Below are positions 1 through 8,921 of a stretch of 64,000 bases of DNA, piece by piece. The notes under the pieces were generated by a model. It was not told where the DNA came from, ran no database searches, and was given only the letters and a program-made list of their open reading frames with translations. Numbering within the stretch: the stretch's first letter is position 1; every line of letters starts with the position of its first letter. This DNA comes from Stenotrophomonas rhizophila (lineage in GTDB: Bacteria > Pseudomonadota > Gammaproteobacteria > Xanthomonadales > Xanthomonadaceae): NCBI RefSeq assembly GCF_000661955.1, contig NZ_CP007597.1:3979728-4043727 (forward strand), in the 5' to 3' direction. A program made the position numbers and the translations under genes.

Positions 1-1887
1 GATGCCGCTATCCGGTGCGTAGGCCACCACGGTGGCACTGTCCTGGGGCGGCATGCGGTTGAACACGATGTTGAAGCGCGGCTGCTCGTAACCGGCCAGC
101 GGCTGGCCCTGCGCATCCAGGATCTGGTACCCCACCTGGTAGGCGCCCAGGCGACGCCGCGGCAGGTTGCGATCCACCTGGTCCCAGGCTTCCACCACGA
201 TCTGCACGCCCGGGCCCTGCCGTGGCACCACCACCGGCGCCGTGCCCACGGCCTTGATCGGTAGATCCTGGTCATCCAGCACTTCCACCGAGGTGACGCG
301 CGGTGCGAACGCATCGGCGTAGCCGACAAAGCCCAGCGCCACCGCGTTGCGCTCGAACCCACTGGCCCCCACGCTCAGATGCACGTGTGCCATGCGGTTG
401 ATGCTGCCCAGCGGTTCACCCACATGGAACCGCGTGCCACGACGCACGCGCACCCGTTCCAGCTTTCCGTCCAGGCCCAGCACCTGCTGCCAGCGGGGGT
501 CGAACGCCTGGCCGCGCGGATCGCGCCCCACCTGCATGTGGATGTACTTGAGCCGACCCAGTGCCAGGCCTTCGGCCTGCCCGCCCACCGACCAGCTGGC
601 AAACGCGCTGTCGACCTTGCCGTCGGCGATCGCCAGCACGCGCTGGCCGACATCGCCGCGGATGTCGAAGCCACCGTGCAGGTGATGGCGGCTCTCGCCG
701 GTGAAGTTGCCGCGCACCTCACCCAGCGTGCCCACCACTTCATGCCATCCGTCCTGGGGGGCCAGCGGCCAGCGCCCGCCCGTCACCGGCAATGGCGCGT
801 CGGCGGCCGGACCGGTCAACGCCGGTGCCGGCACCGCACCGATGTCCAGCGGACGCAGCCGGTGCACGCGGTACGCCGCCGCATCGGCCAGATAGACACC
901 GCCCTGCGCATCCAGCGCCAACCCGCTGGGCCGCGCAAAGCGCGGCTGCGGTGAAACGCCCGCCAATGCCACCTGGTGGCCCTGGGTGGACACCTGCACC
1001 ACCTTGCCGTTGATATCGCCCACGTACAGCACATCATCATGAGTGACGGCCACCGACAACGGCCCGCTCATCACGCTGCCGTTGGCCACCTGGGTGCGCA
1101 GCATGCCGTCCGGCGACAGTCGCCGGATGGCGTTGTTGTACAGGTCGGCGATCAGCAGGTTGCCGTGGCTGTCCAGCGCCAGTGCCACCGGCGTATCCAG
1201 CCGCGATTCGGCCCCGAAGCCGTCCACGTTGCCCGGGTGCTCGCCGCCTGCTGCCGTGCGCACCGTGCCGTCCGGCTCGATCACCCGGATGCGGTCGTTG
1301 TAGGTATCGGCCACGTACACGCGGCCGGTGGCATCCACGGCCACGCCCATGGGCGCATCGAACCGCGCCTGCGCGGCCGGCCCATCGGCAAAGCCCGCCA
1401 CCCCGTCGCCGGCGAGCGTGCTCACCACGCCATCGGGACCGATCCGGCGGATGCGGTGGTTGCCGGTATCGGCCACGTACACGTTGCCCGCGGCATCCAG
1501 CGCGATGCCGGACGGGGTATGGAACTGTGCCTGCACGCCGGGCCCATCGCGCCACCCCTCACCGGTGCCGGCCAACGTATCCACGCGCCCATCGGGATAC
1601 ACGCGGCGGATACGATTGTTGTCGCCGGCATCGGCGATGTAGGCCACACCGTGCGCATCCACCGCCAGCGCATACGGGTCGGCGAAGCGCGCCTGTGCGC
1701 CCGCGCCATCGCGCAGGCCGCCCACGCCATCGCCGGCCAGCGTGTCGATCTGCGCCTGCCACGCCAGCGGCGTGGGTACCGGGCCCTGTTCAACCGGCGC
1801 CGATGCAGGCGTGTCGAAAAACGTCCATGCCAGTGCCGCAGCGGTGATCGCCACCACCCCGCCGATCATTACCTGCCAACGTTTCAT
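1..1887 (-). CDS. NHL-repeat beta-propeller protein with M23 (LytM-like) domain, partial
   Basis: The start codon lies at 1887 and the reading frame stays open to the left edge, so at least 629 residues are coded and the C-terminus is missing. A short N-terminal membrane anchor or signal (about residues 5-25) is followed by repeated NHL blades from about 45 to 350, each with motifs such as VYVADTGNHRIRR and VYVADTYNDRIR. Around residue 400 there is an M23-like HLHGGFDIRG motif and near 500 an HVHLSVG motif, giving the usual zinc ligands of the LytM fold. I infer an exported or envelope protein in which the propeller carries a metallopeptidase-like domain. Whether it cuts peptidoglycan cannot be judged from sequence. 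Confidence 0.8.
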   Translation of the reverse strand, partial: MKRWQVMIGGVVAITAAALAWTFFDTPASAPVEQGPVPTPLAWQAQIDTLAGDGVGGLRDGAGAQARFADPYALAVDAHGVAYIADAGDNNRIRRVYPDGRVDTLAGTGEGWRDGPGVQAQFHTPSGIALDAAGNVYVADTGNHRIRRIGPDGVVSTLAGDGVAGFADGPAAQARFDAPMGVAVDATGRVYVADTYNDRIRVIEPDGTVRTAAGGEHPGNVDGFGAESRLDTPVALALDSHGNLLIADLYNNAIRRLSPDGMLRTQVANGSVMSGPLSVAVTHDDVLYVGDINGKVVQVSTQGHQVALAGVSPQPRFARPSGLALDAQGGVYLADAAAYRVHRLRPLDIGAVPAPALTGPAADAPLPVTGGRWPLAPQDGWHEVVGTLGEVRGNFTGESRHHLHGGFDIRGDVGQRVLAIADGKVDSAFASWSVGGQAEGLALGRLKYIHMQVGRDPRGQAFDPRWQQVLGLDGKLERVRVRRGTRFHVGEPLGSINRMAHVHLSVGASGFERNAVALGFVGYADAFAPRVTSVEVLDDQDLPIKAVGTAPVVVPRQGPGVQIVVEAWDQVDRNLPRRRLGAYQVGYQILDAQGQPLAGYEQPRFNIVFNRMPPQDSATVVAYAPDSGI

Positions 1888-2010
1888 TGCCATCCCTGCG
1901 CTTGTCCGGCGTAGACCTTAAACGTTGCCTGCGCGTCTGCACACCCCATGCGCTTGTGTGGCTGCGTGGTTCCGGGTTCAATCGGTGCAGACCCCACGCA
2001 AGGATGCGCC

Positions 2011-3516
2011 ATGCACCGCCCGCACCATCGCCTCGCCCTGTCCCTGCTGCTGGCGATGTCCGGCATGCCAGCACTCGCCGCGACGGCGGCGGCCGCACCG
2101 TCTGAAGATGCCTTGGCGCAACGCCTCACCGACACCATCGCGCTCTCCGAGCAGGGCGACAGCGTGGGTGCGCTGATCGGTTTCGAGCGCGTATTCAACG
2201 ACCCCGATCTCGCCAGCCTGGATGCAGCGCAGCGCCTGGAAGGCCTGGTCAGTGCCGGGCGCACCGCCTTCAATGCGCGCCAGCCGCAGGAAGCGCAGCG
2301 CTATCTGGATGCCGCATTGAAGCAGGCACCCGACGACGCGCGTGCGCTGTACGTGCTGGGTCGCCTGAAGCTGCTGCAGGACCAACCGGTGCAGGGCGCC
2401 GCCCTGATCACCCGCTCGCTGCGTGCATCGGACCGGTTCCTGGCCGACATCGATGCCCCGCTGGTGTACCGGCTGGGCGATGCGCTGCAGGAGCAACCCG
2501 ATGACTACCGCGCGCTGCTGGAGGTGCTGTTCGACCGACAGTGGAAGGTCGATGGCCTGGAGCCGACGGCCTTGTGGCTGACGCTGGCCACGCTGCAGGC
2601 CGATGCCGGGCAGCAGCAGCGCCTGGCCGCCACCGTGATGCGTATCGATGCGCCGATCGAAGTGGTCGCGCTGCGCAGCGACAAGCGTTTCGATGCCGTG
2701 GTCGACCGCCGCGATCCCCGTTTCGACCCGCTGCAATCGGCGCGTCGCCATGCCGATGCCCTGCGCGTGTCGGCCTTGTTGCAGCCAGAGGCCAGCGACC
2801 TCGCCGCGCTCACCGATACCCTGCTGTTGCTGGGCGAGCACGCGCAGGTGCTGACCGCTACGGACCCGTTCACTGCGCGCCTGACCGAGGCCGGCGCCCC
2901 GCGCAGCTTCCCCGGTGGTGCCTATGCGGCGTGGGTGCTGCTGCACCGTGCCGTGGCCCAGCACCGGCTGGGCCAGGACGACCAGACAGAGGCAACGCTG
3001 GAGCTGGCCAGTACGCTCACCGACGAGGGCGACACGGTGAATCCGCTGCAGCGCCTTTATCTGGCCAGCTGGTATCTGTCCAGCGCCAAACCGGCGCGTG
3101 CCCTGCAGACATTGGAGGGGTTGGATGAGGAACCGATGTTCGGCGAGTACCTGCGCCAGTGGATCCGTTTCAGCGCGTACCGCACGCTGGGCGATACCGC
3201 GCGCTCGGCGCAGGCCCGCCAGTGGTTGCAGGCCAACCAGGACGAGGGCCGCAGCGTGTACGTAAACGTGCTGCTGGAAGAGCAGCGCACCGACGAGGCG
3301 GCACGCTGGGTCATCACCGAACTCCAGTCGCCCCGGCGCCGCCAGGACCTGCTGGAGGTGATGCAGGACTTCCGCGCGCTGCCCCCGATGCCCGCCGACG
3401 TGGACAACGACGCACGCTGGGAAGCGCTGCTGAAGCGACCCGATGTGCGCGCCGCGCTGGAACGGGTCGGCCGCCGCGAGACCTTGCCGATCTACGGGCG
3501 CGGTGCGTGGCGTTGA
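2011..3516 (+). CDS. Exported tetratricopeptide-repeat protein
   Basis: The product is 501 residues. I chose the ATG at 2011 because an AAGGA lies just upstream and the next residues form a good signal peptide ending in ALAATAAAAP; an in-frame ATG at 1948 adds an implausible leader. The rest is alpha-helical with TPR-like repeats, for example AQRYLDAALKQAPDDARALY near residues 90-110, and no catalytic motif. It is probably a periplasmic scaffold or assembly protein. It points away from the NHL/M23 gene across a short divergent promoter region. The exact partner is unknown. Confidence 0.8.
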   Translation: MHRPHHRLALSLLLAMSGMPALAATAAAAPSEDALAQRLTDTIALSEQGDSVGALIGFERVFNDPDLASLDAAQRLEGLVSAGRTAFNARQPQEAQRYLDAALKQAPDDARALYVLGRLKLLQDQPVQGAALITRSLRASDRFLADIDAPLVYRLGDALQEQPDDYRALLEVLFDRQWKVDGLEPTALWLTLATLQADAGQQQRLAATVMRIDAPIEVVALRSDKRFDAVVDRRDPRFDPLQSARRHADALRVSALLQPEASDLAALTDTLLLLGEHAQVLTATDPFTARLTEAGAPRSFPGGAYAAWVLLHRAVAQHRLGQDDQTEATLELASTLTDEGDTVNPLQRLYLASWYLSSAKPARALQTLEGLDEEPMFGEYLRQWIRFSAYRTLGDTARSAQARQWLQANQDEGRSVYVNVLLEEQRTDEAARWVITELQSPRRRQDLLEVMQDFRALPPMPADVDNDARWEALLKRPDVRAALERVGRRETLPIYGRGAWR

Positions 3517-3531
3517 AGCCGCACGCCGCGG

Positions 3532-4305
3532 TCAGCGCGCCGGCGTTTCCACCTTGAAGCCCATCGCCTCGCGGTAGCGTTGGTACAACGCGCTGACTTT
3601 TTCCACGTACGCCAGGGTTTCGGCGTACGGCGGCACGCCCTTGTAGCGGGTCACCGCGCCGATGCCGGCGTTGTACGCGGCCGCCGCCAGGGTGCGGTCG
3701 CCCTTGTAGCGCTTCAGCAGCGCCTTCATGTAGCGCGCGCCCCCGTTGATGGACTGCTCGGCCGACAGCGGGTCGGCCACGCCCCATTCGGTGGCGGTAT
3801 CGGGCATCAGCTGCATCACGCCCTGCGCACCCTTGGGCGATATCGCACCGGCATCGAAGCCGCTTTCGGCATGGGCGATCGCACGCAGCCAGGCATCGTC
3901 CACCCCGGTGGCCTTGGCGGCCGCCTTGAACTGCTTGGCATGGCGGTTGAGCTGCGGCGTGCCCACCTTGCCCAGCCCCTCATGCGCCGGCTCGCCGGGC
4001 GGGGTGGCCACGGTGAACTTCAGGAACACGCGTGACCCGGGCAGGTTGCGCGTGGAATACACCAGCGCGCCGTCCTGCTCGCGTTCGTACAGGGTGCCGC
4101 TGAAGATGCCCATGTTGCCCCACAGGTTGGGGGTCTGCACGGCGCTGTCATCGATCTGCTGCGGCGTGCACTTCGACCCCGGCTCGGGGGCGGTGGCCAG
4201 GCTCACCGTGTTGTCCCGCACGCAGCGGTACACCGTGCGCGCCGACGCCGACCACGGCAGCAGCATCGACAACAGGGCCAACGCGGCAGGCAGGGTCGGA
4301 TTCAT
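3532..4305 (-). CDS. Lytic transglycosylase (SLT domain)
   Basis: The 257-residue product begins with a signal peptide cut near WSASA, has an N-terminal DUF4124-like stretch (TVYRCVRDNTVSLAT), and ends with a soluble lytic transglycosylase domain. The catalytic glutamate sits in IAHAESGFDAGAIS, followed by GVMQLMPDTA and AYNAGIGAV, the three classic motifs of this fold. It should cleave the MurNAc-GlcNAc bond in periplasmic peptidoglycan. The start at 4305 (MNPTLP) is preferred over the ATG at 4344 because the signal peptide begins there. It converges with the TPR gene with only 15 bases between stops. Confidence 0.9.
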   Translation of the reverse strand: MNPTLPAALALLSMLLPWSASARTVYRCVRDNTVSLATAPEPGSKCTPQQIDDSAVQTPNLWGNMGIFSGTLYEREQDGALVYSTRNLPGSRVFLKFTVATPPGEPAHEGLGKVGTPQLNRHAKQFKAAAKATGVDDAWLRAIAHAESGFDAGAISPKGAQGVMQLMPDTATEWGVADPLSAEQSINGGARYMKALLKRYKGDRTLAAAAYNAGIGAVTRYKGVPPYAETLAYVEKVSALYQRYREAMGFKVETPAR

Positions 4306-4407
4306 GGGCTCGGATCGGGGCACGGAAGGGTGCGGCGCGATCATCCGGCCACGCCCGCGAACCGAAGGTGAATACCGGGCCCGCCGCGGCGGCGGGCCCG
4401 GCCGCGC

Positions 4408-5781
4408 TCAGCGTTCGATCAGCCGCTTGGCCGCATAGCCCAGGCCCAGCAACAGGAACCACAGCGGGCTGATCGCCAACGCGTACAGGGTGTCCGGCTG
4501 CAGGGTCAGCAGCACCAGCACGAACACGAAGAACGCCAGGCAGACGCCGCACATGAAAACGCCGCCGGGCATCTTGAATTTGGACGCCGCATGCAGCTGC
4601 GGGCGACGGCGGCGGTGCACGATGTACGAACACAGGATCAGCGACCACACGAACATGAACAGTACGGCCGCCAGCGTGGTGACCAGGGTGAAGGCGGTGA
4701 CCAGGTTGGGGATCAGGTAGATCAGCATGGTGCCCAGCAGCAGGCAGATGCACGAGAACACCAGCCCGCGCGCCGGCACCGCCGCCCGCGACAACCGCGC
4801 AAAGAAGCCCGGTGCGTGCCGCTCTTCGGCCAGCCCGTACATCATGCGGCTGGTGGAGAAGATGCCGCTGTTGGCCGACGAGGTGGCCGAGGTGAGCACC
4901 ACGAAGTTGATCAGGCTGGCCGCGGCCGGAATGCCCGCCAGCACGAACAGCTCCACGAACGGGCTCTTGCCCGGCACCACCTCGCGCCACGGGGTGACGG
5001 CCATGATCGCGATCAGCGCCAGCACGTAGAACACGATGATGCGTACCGGGATGGAGTTGATCGCCTTGGGCAGGTTGCGTTCGGGATCGGCGGTTTCAGC
5101 GGCGGTGGTGCCGACCAGTTCGATGCCGACGAAGGCGAACACCGCAATCTGGAAACCGGCGAAGAACCCCGCCATGCCCATCGGGAACATGCCGCCGTCG
5201 TTGTACAGGTTGGCAAACGAGGCCTGGTGGCCCGACGGCGAGGTGAAGCCCCACGCCACCAGCCCGAAGCCGGTGATGATCAACGCGCAGATGGCGATGA
5301 TCTTGATGAGCGCAAACCAGAACTCCATTTCACCGAACAGTTTCACCGTAACCAGGTTCAGGCTGAGCAGCAGGATCACGCACAGCAGCGCCGGTATCCA
5401 GGGCGCCAGCTCGGGAAACCAGAACTGCGCATAGGCGGCAATGGCGATCACATCGGCGATGGCGGTGATGATCCAGCAGAACCAGTAGGTCCATCCGCAG
5501 AAGAACCCGGCCCAGGGCCCGAGCAGGTCGGTGGAGAAGTCGATGAACGACTTGTATTCCAGGTTGGACAGCAGCAGCTCGCCCATCGCGCGCATCACGA
5601 AGAACAGCATCGCGCCGATGATCAGGTAGACCAGCACGATGGACGGGCCGGCCAGGCTGATGGTCTTGCCCGAGCCCATGAACAGGCCGGTGCCGATGGC
5701 GCCACCAATGGCGATCAGCTGCAGGTGGCGGTTGGACAGGCTGCGCCGGAGGTGTTCCGGCGGCACGGCGGGATCGGTCAT
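4408..5781 (-). CDS. cycA: D-serine/D-alanine/glycine permease
   Basis: The 457-residue product follows the CycA family along its length: LSNRHLQLIAIGGAIGTGLF at the start, then GWTYWFCW, FAFVGIELVGTTAAETADP and SANSGIFSTSRMMYG. Twelve hydrophobic segments are expected of this amino acid-polyamine-organocation transporter in the inner membrane. It imports D-alanine, D-serine and glycine by proton symport. The start at 5781 (MTDPAV) fits the family; an upstream ATG at 5814 would add eleven residues, and neither has a clear ribosome site. The gene stands alone between a transglycosylase and an EAL protein. Confidence 0.93.
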   Translation of the reverse strand: MTDPAVPPEHLRRSLSNRHLQLIAIGGAIGTGLFMGSGKTISLAGPSIVLVYLIIGAMLFFVMRAMGELLLSNLEYKSFIDFSTDLLGPWAGFFCGWTYWFCWIITAIADVIAIAAYAQFWFPELAPWIPALLCVILLLSLNLVTVKLFGEMEFWFALIKIIAICALIITGFGLVAWGFTSPSGHQASFANLYNDGGMFPMGMAGFFAGFQIAVFAFVGIELVGTTAAETADPERNLPKAINSIPVRIIVFYVLALIAIMAVTPWREVVPGKSPFVELFVLAGIPAAASLINFVVLTSATSSANSGIFSTSRMMYGLAEERHAPGFFARLSRAAVPARGLVFSCICLLLGTMLIYLIPNLVTAFTLVTTLAAVLFMFVWSLILCSYIVHRRRRPQLHAASKFKMPGGVFMCGVCLAFFVFVLVLLTLQPDTLYALAISPLWFLLLGLGYAAKRLIER

Positions 5782-6043
5782 GGACGGGGCCAGCAGGGCG
5801 AAGGCTCTGAACATAGAAGACCGCTGGCCGCCGCGCCACTGTTGCGTGCGTTGGCGTCGGGCCAATGTCGGTTTTGCCCTCCCCGGTGCCGCCTGACGGT
5901 CCGGCGGGCGGCCGCCTGACAGGCGCCTCGGAACATCCCGGTTCCAATCGCGCCCGTCAGGTGGTGAGATAGCGCGGCGGGCCACAGGGGATCGAGGTCG
6001 TGAGCGCCGCCCCCCGTCTCCCTTCCACGGCATCGAGGTCTGC

Positions 6044-7642
6044 TTGAACCGCGCCAGGATCATCGCCGCCACCGTGTTGTTCGCCCTGCTCGGCGCGTTC
6101 GTGCCGATCACTGCGCTGGTGTATTTCACCTGGAGCCGGGCCACCGAGGCCGAGTGCGTCCGCCTGCAGCTCACCGCCGAACGCACCCTGCTGCGCGCCA
6201 ACCGGGCTTACGAAGCCGGCATGCTGGCCCTGCGCCGCCTCAACCAGAGCCCGCTGGAGCCCTGCTCGGCCGAGCACCTGCACCTGATGCGGGCGCTCAC
6301 CCTGAGCACCCACTCGGCCGAACAGGTGGGCTACTTCGAGGACGGCCGCCTGCGGTGTACCTCGTGGGGCATGATGGACGGACAGGTGCCCGAGCCCCGG
6401 CCGGACCACGTCACCGCGGACGGCGCCGGTATCACCCTGGGGGTACGCCCGATTGCCGGCGATGGGTCGCCGCTGATCGCCCTGCATTTTGGTCGCTACG
6501 ACATCCTGATGGACCCGGCCCGCTTCGTGGACGTCATCGCCGATCCCAACGTTCGGCTGGCCGTGGCCAGCCCCGACGGCCGCCTGATGGCCCAGCAGGA
6601 CCTGCTCGACCAGTCCCTGCTGCAACGCCTGCTGCGCAACCCGCACAGCGGCATGGACAGCCACACCCTGTATGCCACCGCGCAGGACCAGGAGTGGCTG
6701 GCCATCGCCACCGCCCCGCGTACCGACCTGCTGGCCAGCTTCCGCCAGCAGTTCTGGCAGTTCATTCCGTTGGGCGTGCTCGGCGCGCTGGCGGCGATCG
6801 CTGCGGTGGTGTGGCTGTCGCGGCGGCGGTTGTCGCTGCGTGGCGAACTGGCCACGGCCGTGCGCCGCCGCGAATTCCACATGCACTACCAGCCCATCAT
6901 CGAGCTGGACACCGGCATCTGCGTGGGTGCCGAGTCGCTGGTGCGCTGGACCCGGCCCGACGGCAGCCACGTACGCCCGGACCTGTTCATTCCCCTGGCC
7001 GAGGAACATGGCCTGATCGACGCGCTGACCGACCAGGTGATCGAGCGGGTCATCGATGACATGCGCGAGCTGCTGGTCCAGGACCGCAGCGCGCATATCG
7101 CCATCAACCTGTCGGCCGGCGATGTCAGCAGCGGGCGCGCCCTCAAGGTACTGGCGGCCAAGCTGGCCGGCACCGGCATCCACCCGCAGCAGATCTGGCT
7201 GGAGGCCACCGAACGGGGCTTCATCGACATCCAGCGCGCGCGCAACACGCTCGCCATCGCGCGGCGCACCGGGCACTGCGTAGCCATCGACGATTTCGGC
7301 GTGGGCTATTCCAGCCTGCAGTACCTGCAGCAGCTGCCACTGGATGCCCTGAAGATCGACAAGTCGTTCATCGATGCCATTGGCACCGACAGCGCCACCA
7401 GCCCGGTCACCTCGCACATCATCGACATGGCCAAGACCCTGGGCCTGTTCACCGTGGCCGAAGGCATCGAAACCCCCGCCCAGCTGGCCTATCTGCAGGC
7501 CCGCCAGGTGGAGTTCGGGCAAGGCTGGCTGTTCTCGCGTGCACTGCCCCCGGAGGAGTTCATCGCCTTCCACCACCAGCGCCTGCAGCAGTACGGCAAG
7601 GCCCGCGAGAACTTCCAGAACCCGAACAGCGCGGTGGAGTAG
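6044..7642 (+). CDS. CSS-motif EAL-domain cyclic-di-GMP phosphodiesterase
   Basis: The 532-residue product starts with TTG at 6044, six bases after a GAGG ribosome site. Two membrane helices (about 7-28 and 240-262) flank a periplasmic domain with a CSS-type motif (RLRCTSWG). The cytoplasmic EAL domain starts near 280 (FHMHYQPIIELD) and carries the variant ESLVRW for EAL, then DDFGVGYSSLQYL and LKIDKSFI. This is the membrane-bound c-di-GMP phosphodiesterase type whose activity is often set by periplasmic cysteine redox state. The stop codon TAG is formed by the GTAG head of a REP element. Confidence 0.9.
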   Translation: MNRARIIAATVLFALLGAFVPITALVYFTWSRATEAECVRLQLTAERTLLRANRAYEAGMLALRRLNQSPLEPCSAEHLHLMRALTLSTHSAEQVGYFEDGRLRCTSWGMMDGQVPEPRPDHVTADGAGITLGVRPIAGDGSPLIALHFGRYDILMDPARFVDVIADPNVRLAVASPDGRLMAQQDLLDQSLLQRLLRNPHSGMDSHTLYATAQDQEWLAIATAPRTDLLASFRQQFWQFIPLGVLGALAAIAAVVWLSRRRLSLRGELATAVRRREFHMHYQPIIELDTGICVGAESLVRWTRPDGSHVRPDLFIPLAEEHGLIDALTDQVIERVIDDMRELLVQDRSAHIAINLSAGDVSSGRALKVLAAKLAGTGIHPQQIWLEATERGFIDIQRARNTLAIARRTGHCVAIDDFGVGYSSLQYLQQLPLDALKIDKSFIDAIGTDSATSPVTSHIIDMAKTLGLFTVAEGIETPAQLAYLQARQVEFGQGWLFSRALPPEEFIAFHHQRLQQYGKARENFQNPNSAVE

Positions 7643-7708
7643 AGCCGGGCTCTGCCCGGCTGCTGTTATGCGGGTAATACGGAACTGCCGGGCAGAGCCC
7701 GGCACTAC
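7639..7708. repeat. SMAG-type REP dimer
   Basis: A GTAG tetranucleotide heads a palindromic arm (AGCCGGGCTCTGCCCGGCT), and an inverted second arm ends in CTAC at 7708. The layout matches the GTAG-headed repetitive extragenic palindromes described for Stenotrophomonas maltophilia. The head supplies the stop codon of the EAL gene. A single further arm ends at 7803 (CGGCAGAGCCCGGCACTAC), and a shorter remnant reaches the stop codon of the deacetylase gene at 7822-7825. Confidence 0.85.
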
Positions 7709-7784
7709 GTTTTCCGGGGAACGCGGATGGGTATAGGCGCGTGGCGACGCGTTGTACGCATTGGCGCCCACCGGTCGCGCGGCG

Positions 7785-7803
7785 CGGCAGAGCCCGGCAC
7801 TAC
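7785..7803. repeat. Single REP arm (SMAG-type, degenerate)
   Basis: The arm has the same core as the neighbouring dimer and ends in CTAC. The following bases (GCGTTCCGGGGA) repeat those after the dimer at 7709, suggesting a local duplication of the REP and its flank. Confidence 0.65.
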
Positions 7804-7821
7804 GCGTTCCGGGGACCGGCA

Positions 7822-8793
7822 CTACTCGTCCGCAATACCCGCCAACTCCAGCACCCAGCGCGGCACCTTGGGCTCGCCCGCGTAGAAGCTGCGCGGTTTG
7901 CCCTCGGCCATTGCCCAACGGTGGATCCAGCTGATGCCGCCGGCACCGTTGTAGCCGTCGGCATGCGCATACGCCGGATCCTGCAGCGCCTGCGCCAAGG
8001 TGATGAACGTGTAGCCCCGGCGACGGGTAGCGGCGATCAGTTCGTCGATGCTGGCCGCGTTGAGCGCATTGGCATGCATCAACCACACCTGCGCCGGCAA
8101 CCGGCCCAGCAGTTGCCGCGACTGGTCTTCGTAGTAGTCCAGCTTGTTGAGCATGTAGGGCACATAGCCACGCCGCAATTGGCGCAGCCGCGCCTCGCGC
8201 ACTACCGGGTCAGTCTCGGTGTCGCGCACATGGTCGTAGGCGAACGCCCAGATCCACTCACTGTTGTCCACCGTGACCGGCGCGATGCGATACCCATGCT
8301 GGTCCAGGAAGGCCGCCAGCGCAGCGCGTTGCTGCGGCGTCTCCCCGGCACGCAGGTACGGATGGCGGAACCAGCGCGGGGTCTGCCCGCGTTCGGCCAG
8401 CAACGGGCGCAAGGTCTGTTCGCCACGCAGGATGTCCTGTTCGTAGGCGTCCAGCCCGATCGCATGCAGGTCCACGTGGCCACGGGTGTGGTTGCCCAGT
8501 TCGAACCCGGCGTCCCGCCAGTCGCGCAGCATCTGCACCCGCGCCGGCTGCACCTGGCCATCGCGCTCCAACTTGATCTCGTTGACGAACCCCACCACCG
8601 GCACCTGCGCCGCCTTCAACGCGGCGAGCAGCTGCGCGTGGCGTTGTGCCAGCTCCGGATCGTCGCGCTCATCCAGCCGCTGCCAGGGCAGGTCGTCGAT
8701 GGTCAGCGCAATGCGCTGGTCCGGCGCGGCCTGCACGGCAGCGGCAAGTCCCAGCAGTCCCAGTCCCATCCAACGCAATACGATGTGGCGCAC
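7822..8793 (-). CDS. Polysaccharide deacetylase family protein (NodB-like)
   Basis: The 323-residue product has a signal peptide ending at AVQAAPD and a NodB homology domain. Motif 1 is ALTIDDLPW with the catalytic base and metal aspartates, motif 2 is HTRGH with both metal histidines, and motif 3 is RHPYLRAG. It should remove acetyl groups from a carbohydrate in the periplasm or outside the cell; the substrate is not evident. The gene lies between REP elements and its stop codon abuts a REP remnant. Confidence 0.88.
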   Translation of the reverse strand: MRHIVLRWMGLGLLGLAAAVQAAPDQRIALTIDDLPWQRLDERDDPELAQRHAQLLAALKAAQVPVVGFVNEIKLERDGQVQPARVQMLRDWRDAGFELGNHTRGHVDLHAIGLDAYEQDILRGEQTLRPLLAERGQTPRWFRHPYLRAGETPQQRAALAAFLDQHGYRIAPVTVDNSEWIWAFAYDHVRDTETDPVVREARLRQLRRGYVPYMLNKLDYYEDQSRQLLGRLPAQVWLMHANALNAASIDELIAATRRRGYTFITLAQALQDPAYAHADGYNGAGGISWIHRWAMAEGKPRSFYAGEPKVPRWVLELAGIADE

Positions 8794-8851
8794 GCAACCC
8801 TCCTGATCCGTGGCACCACCTTAAACCATGGGTCATGCCTGGCCGGAAGAC

Positions 8852-8912
8852 GTAGAGCCGGGCTCTGCCCGGCTGCTCTTCTGCGGGAATGCCGGGCAGA
8901 GCCCGGCACTAC
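8852..8912. repeat. SMAG-type REP dimer
   Basis: Two inverted arms with the same core as the 7639 copy, GTAG at the left end and CTAC at the right end, separated by about 15 bases. It lies between the deacetylase start and the MFS gene stop. Confidence 0.85.
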
Positions 8913-8921
8913 GCGTCCTAA

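Noticed and set aside
5957..8086. Long minus-strand open frame opposite the EAL gene
   Set aside because: It is the complement of the EAL gene, rich in Gln, His and Gly typical of antisense frames in GC-rich DNA.
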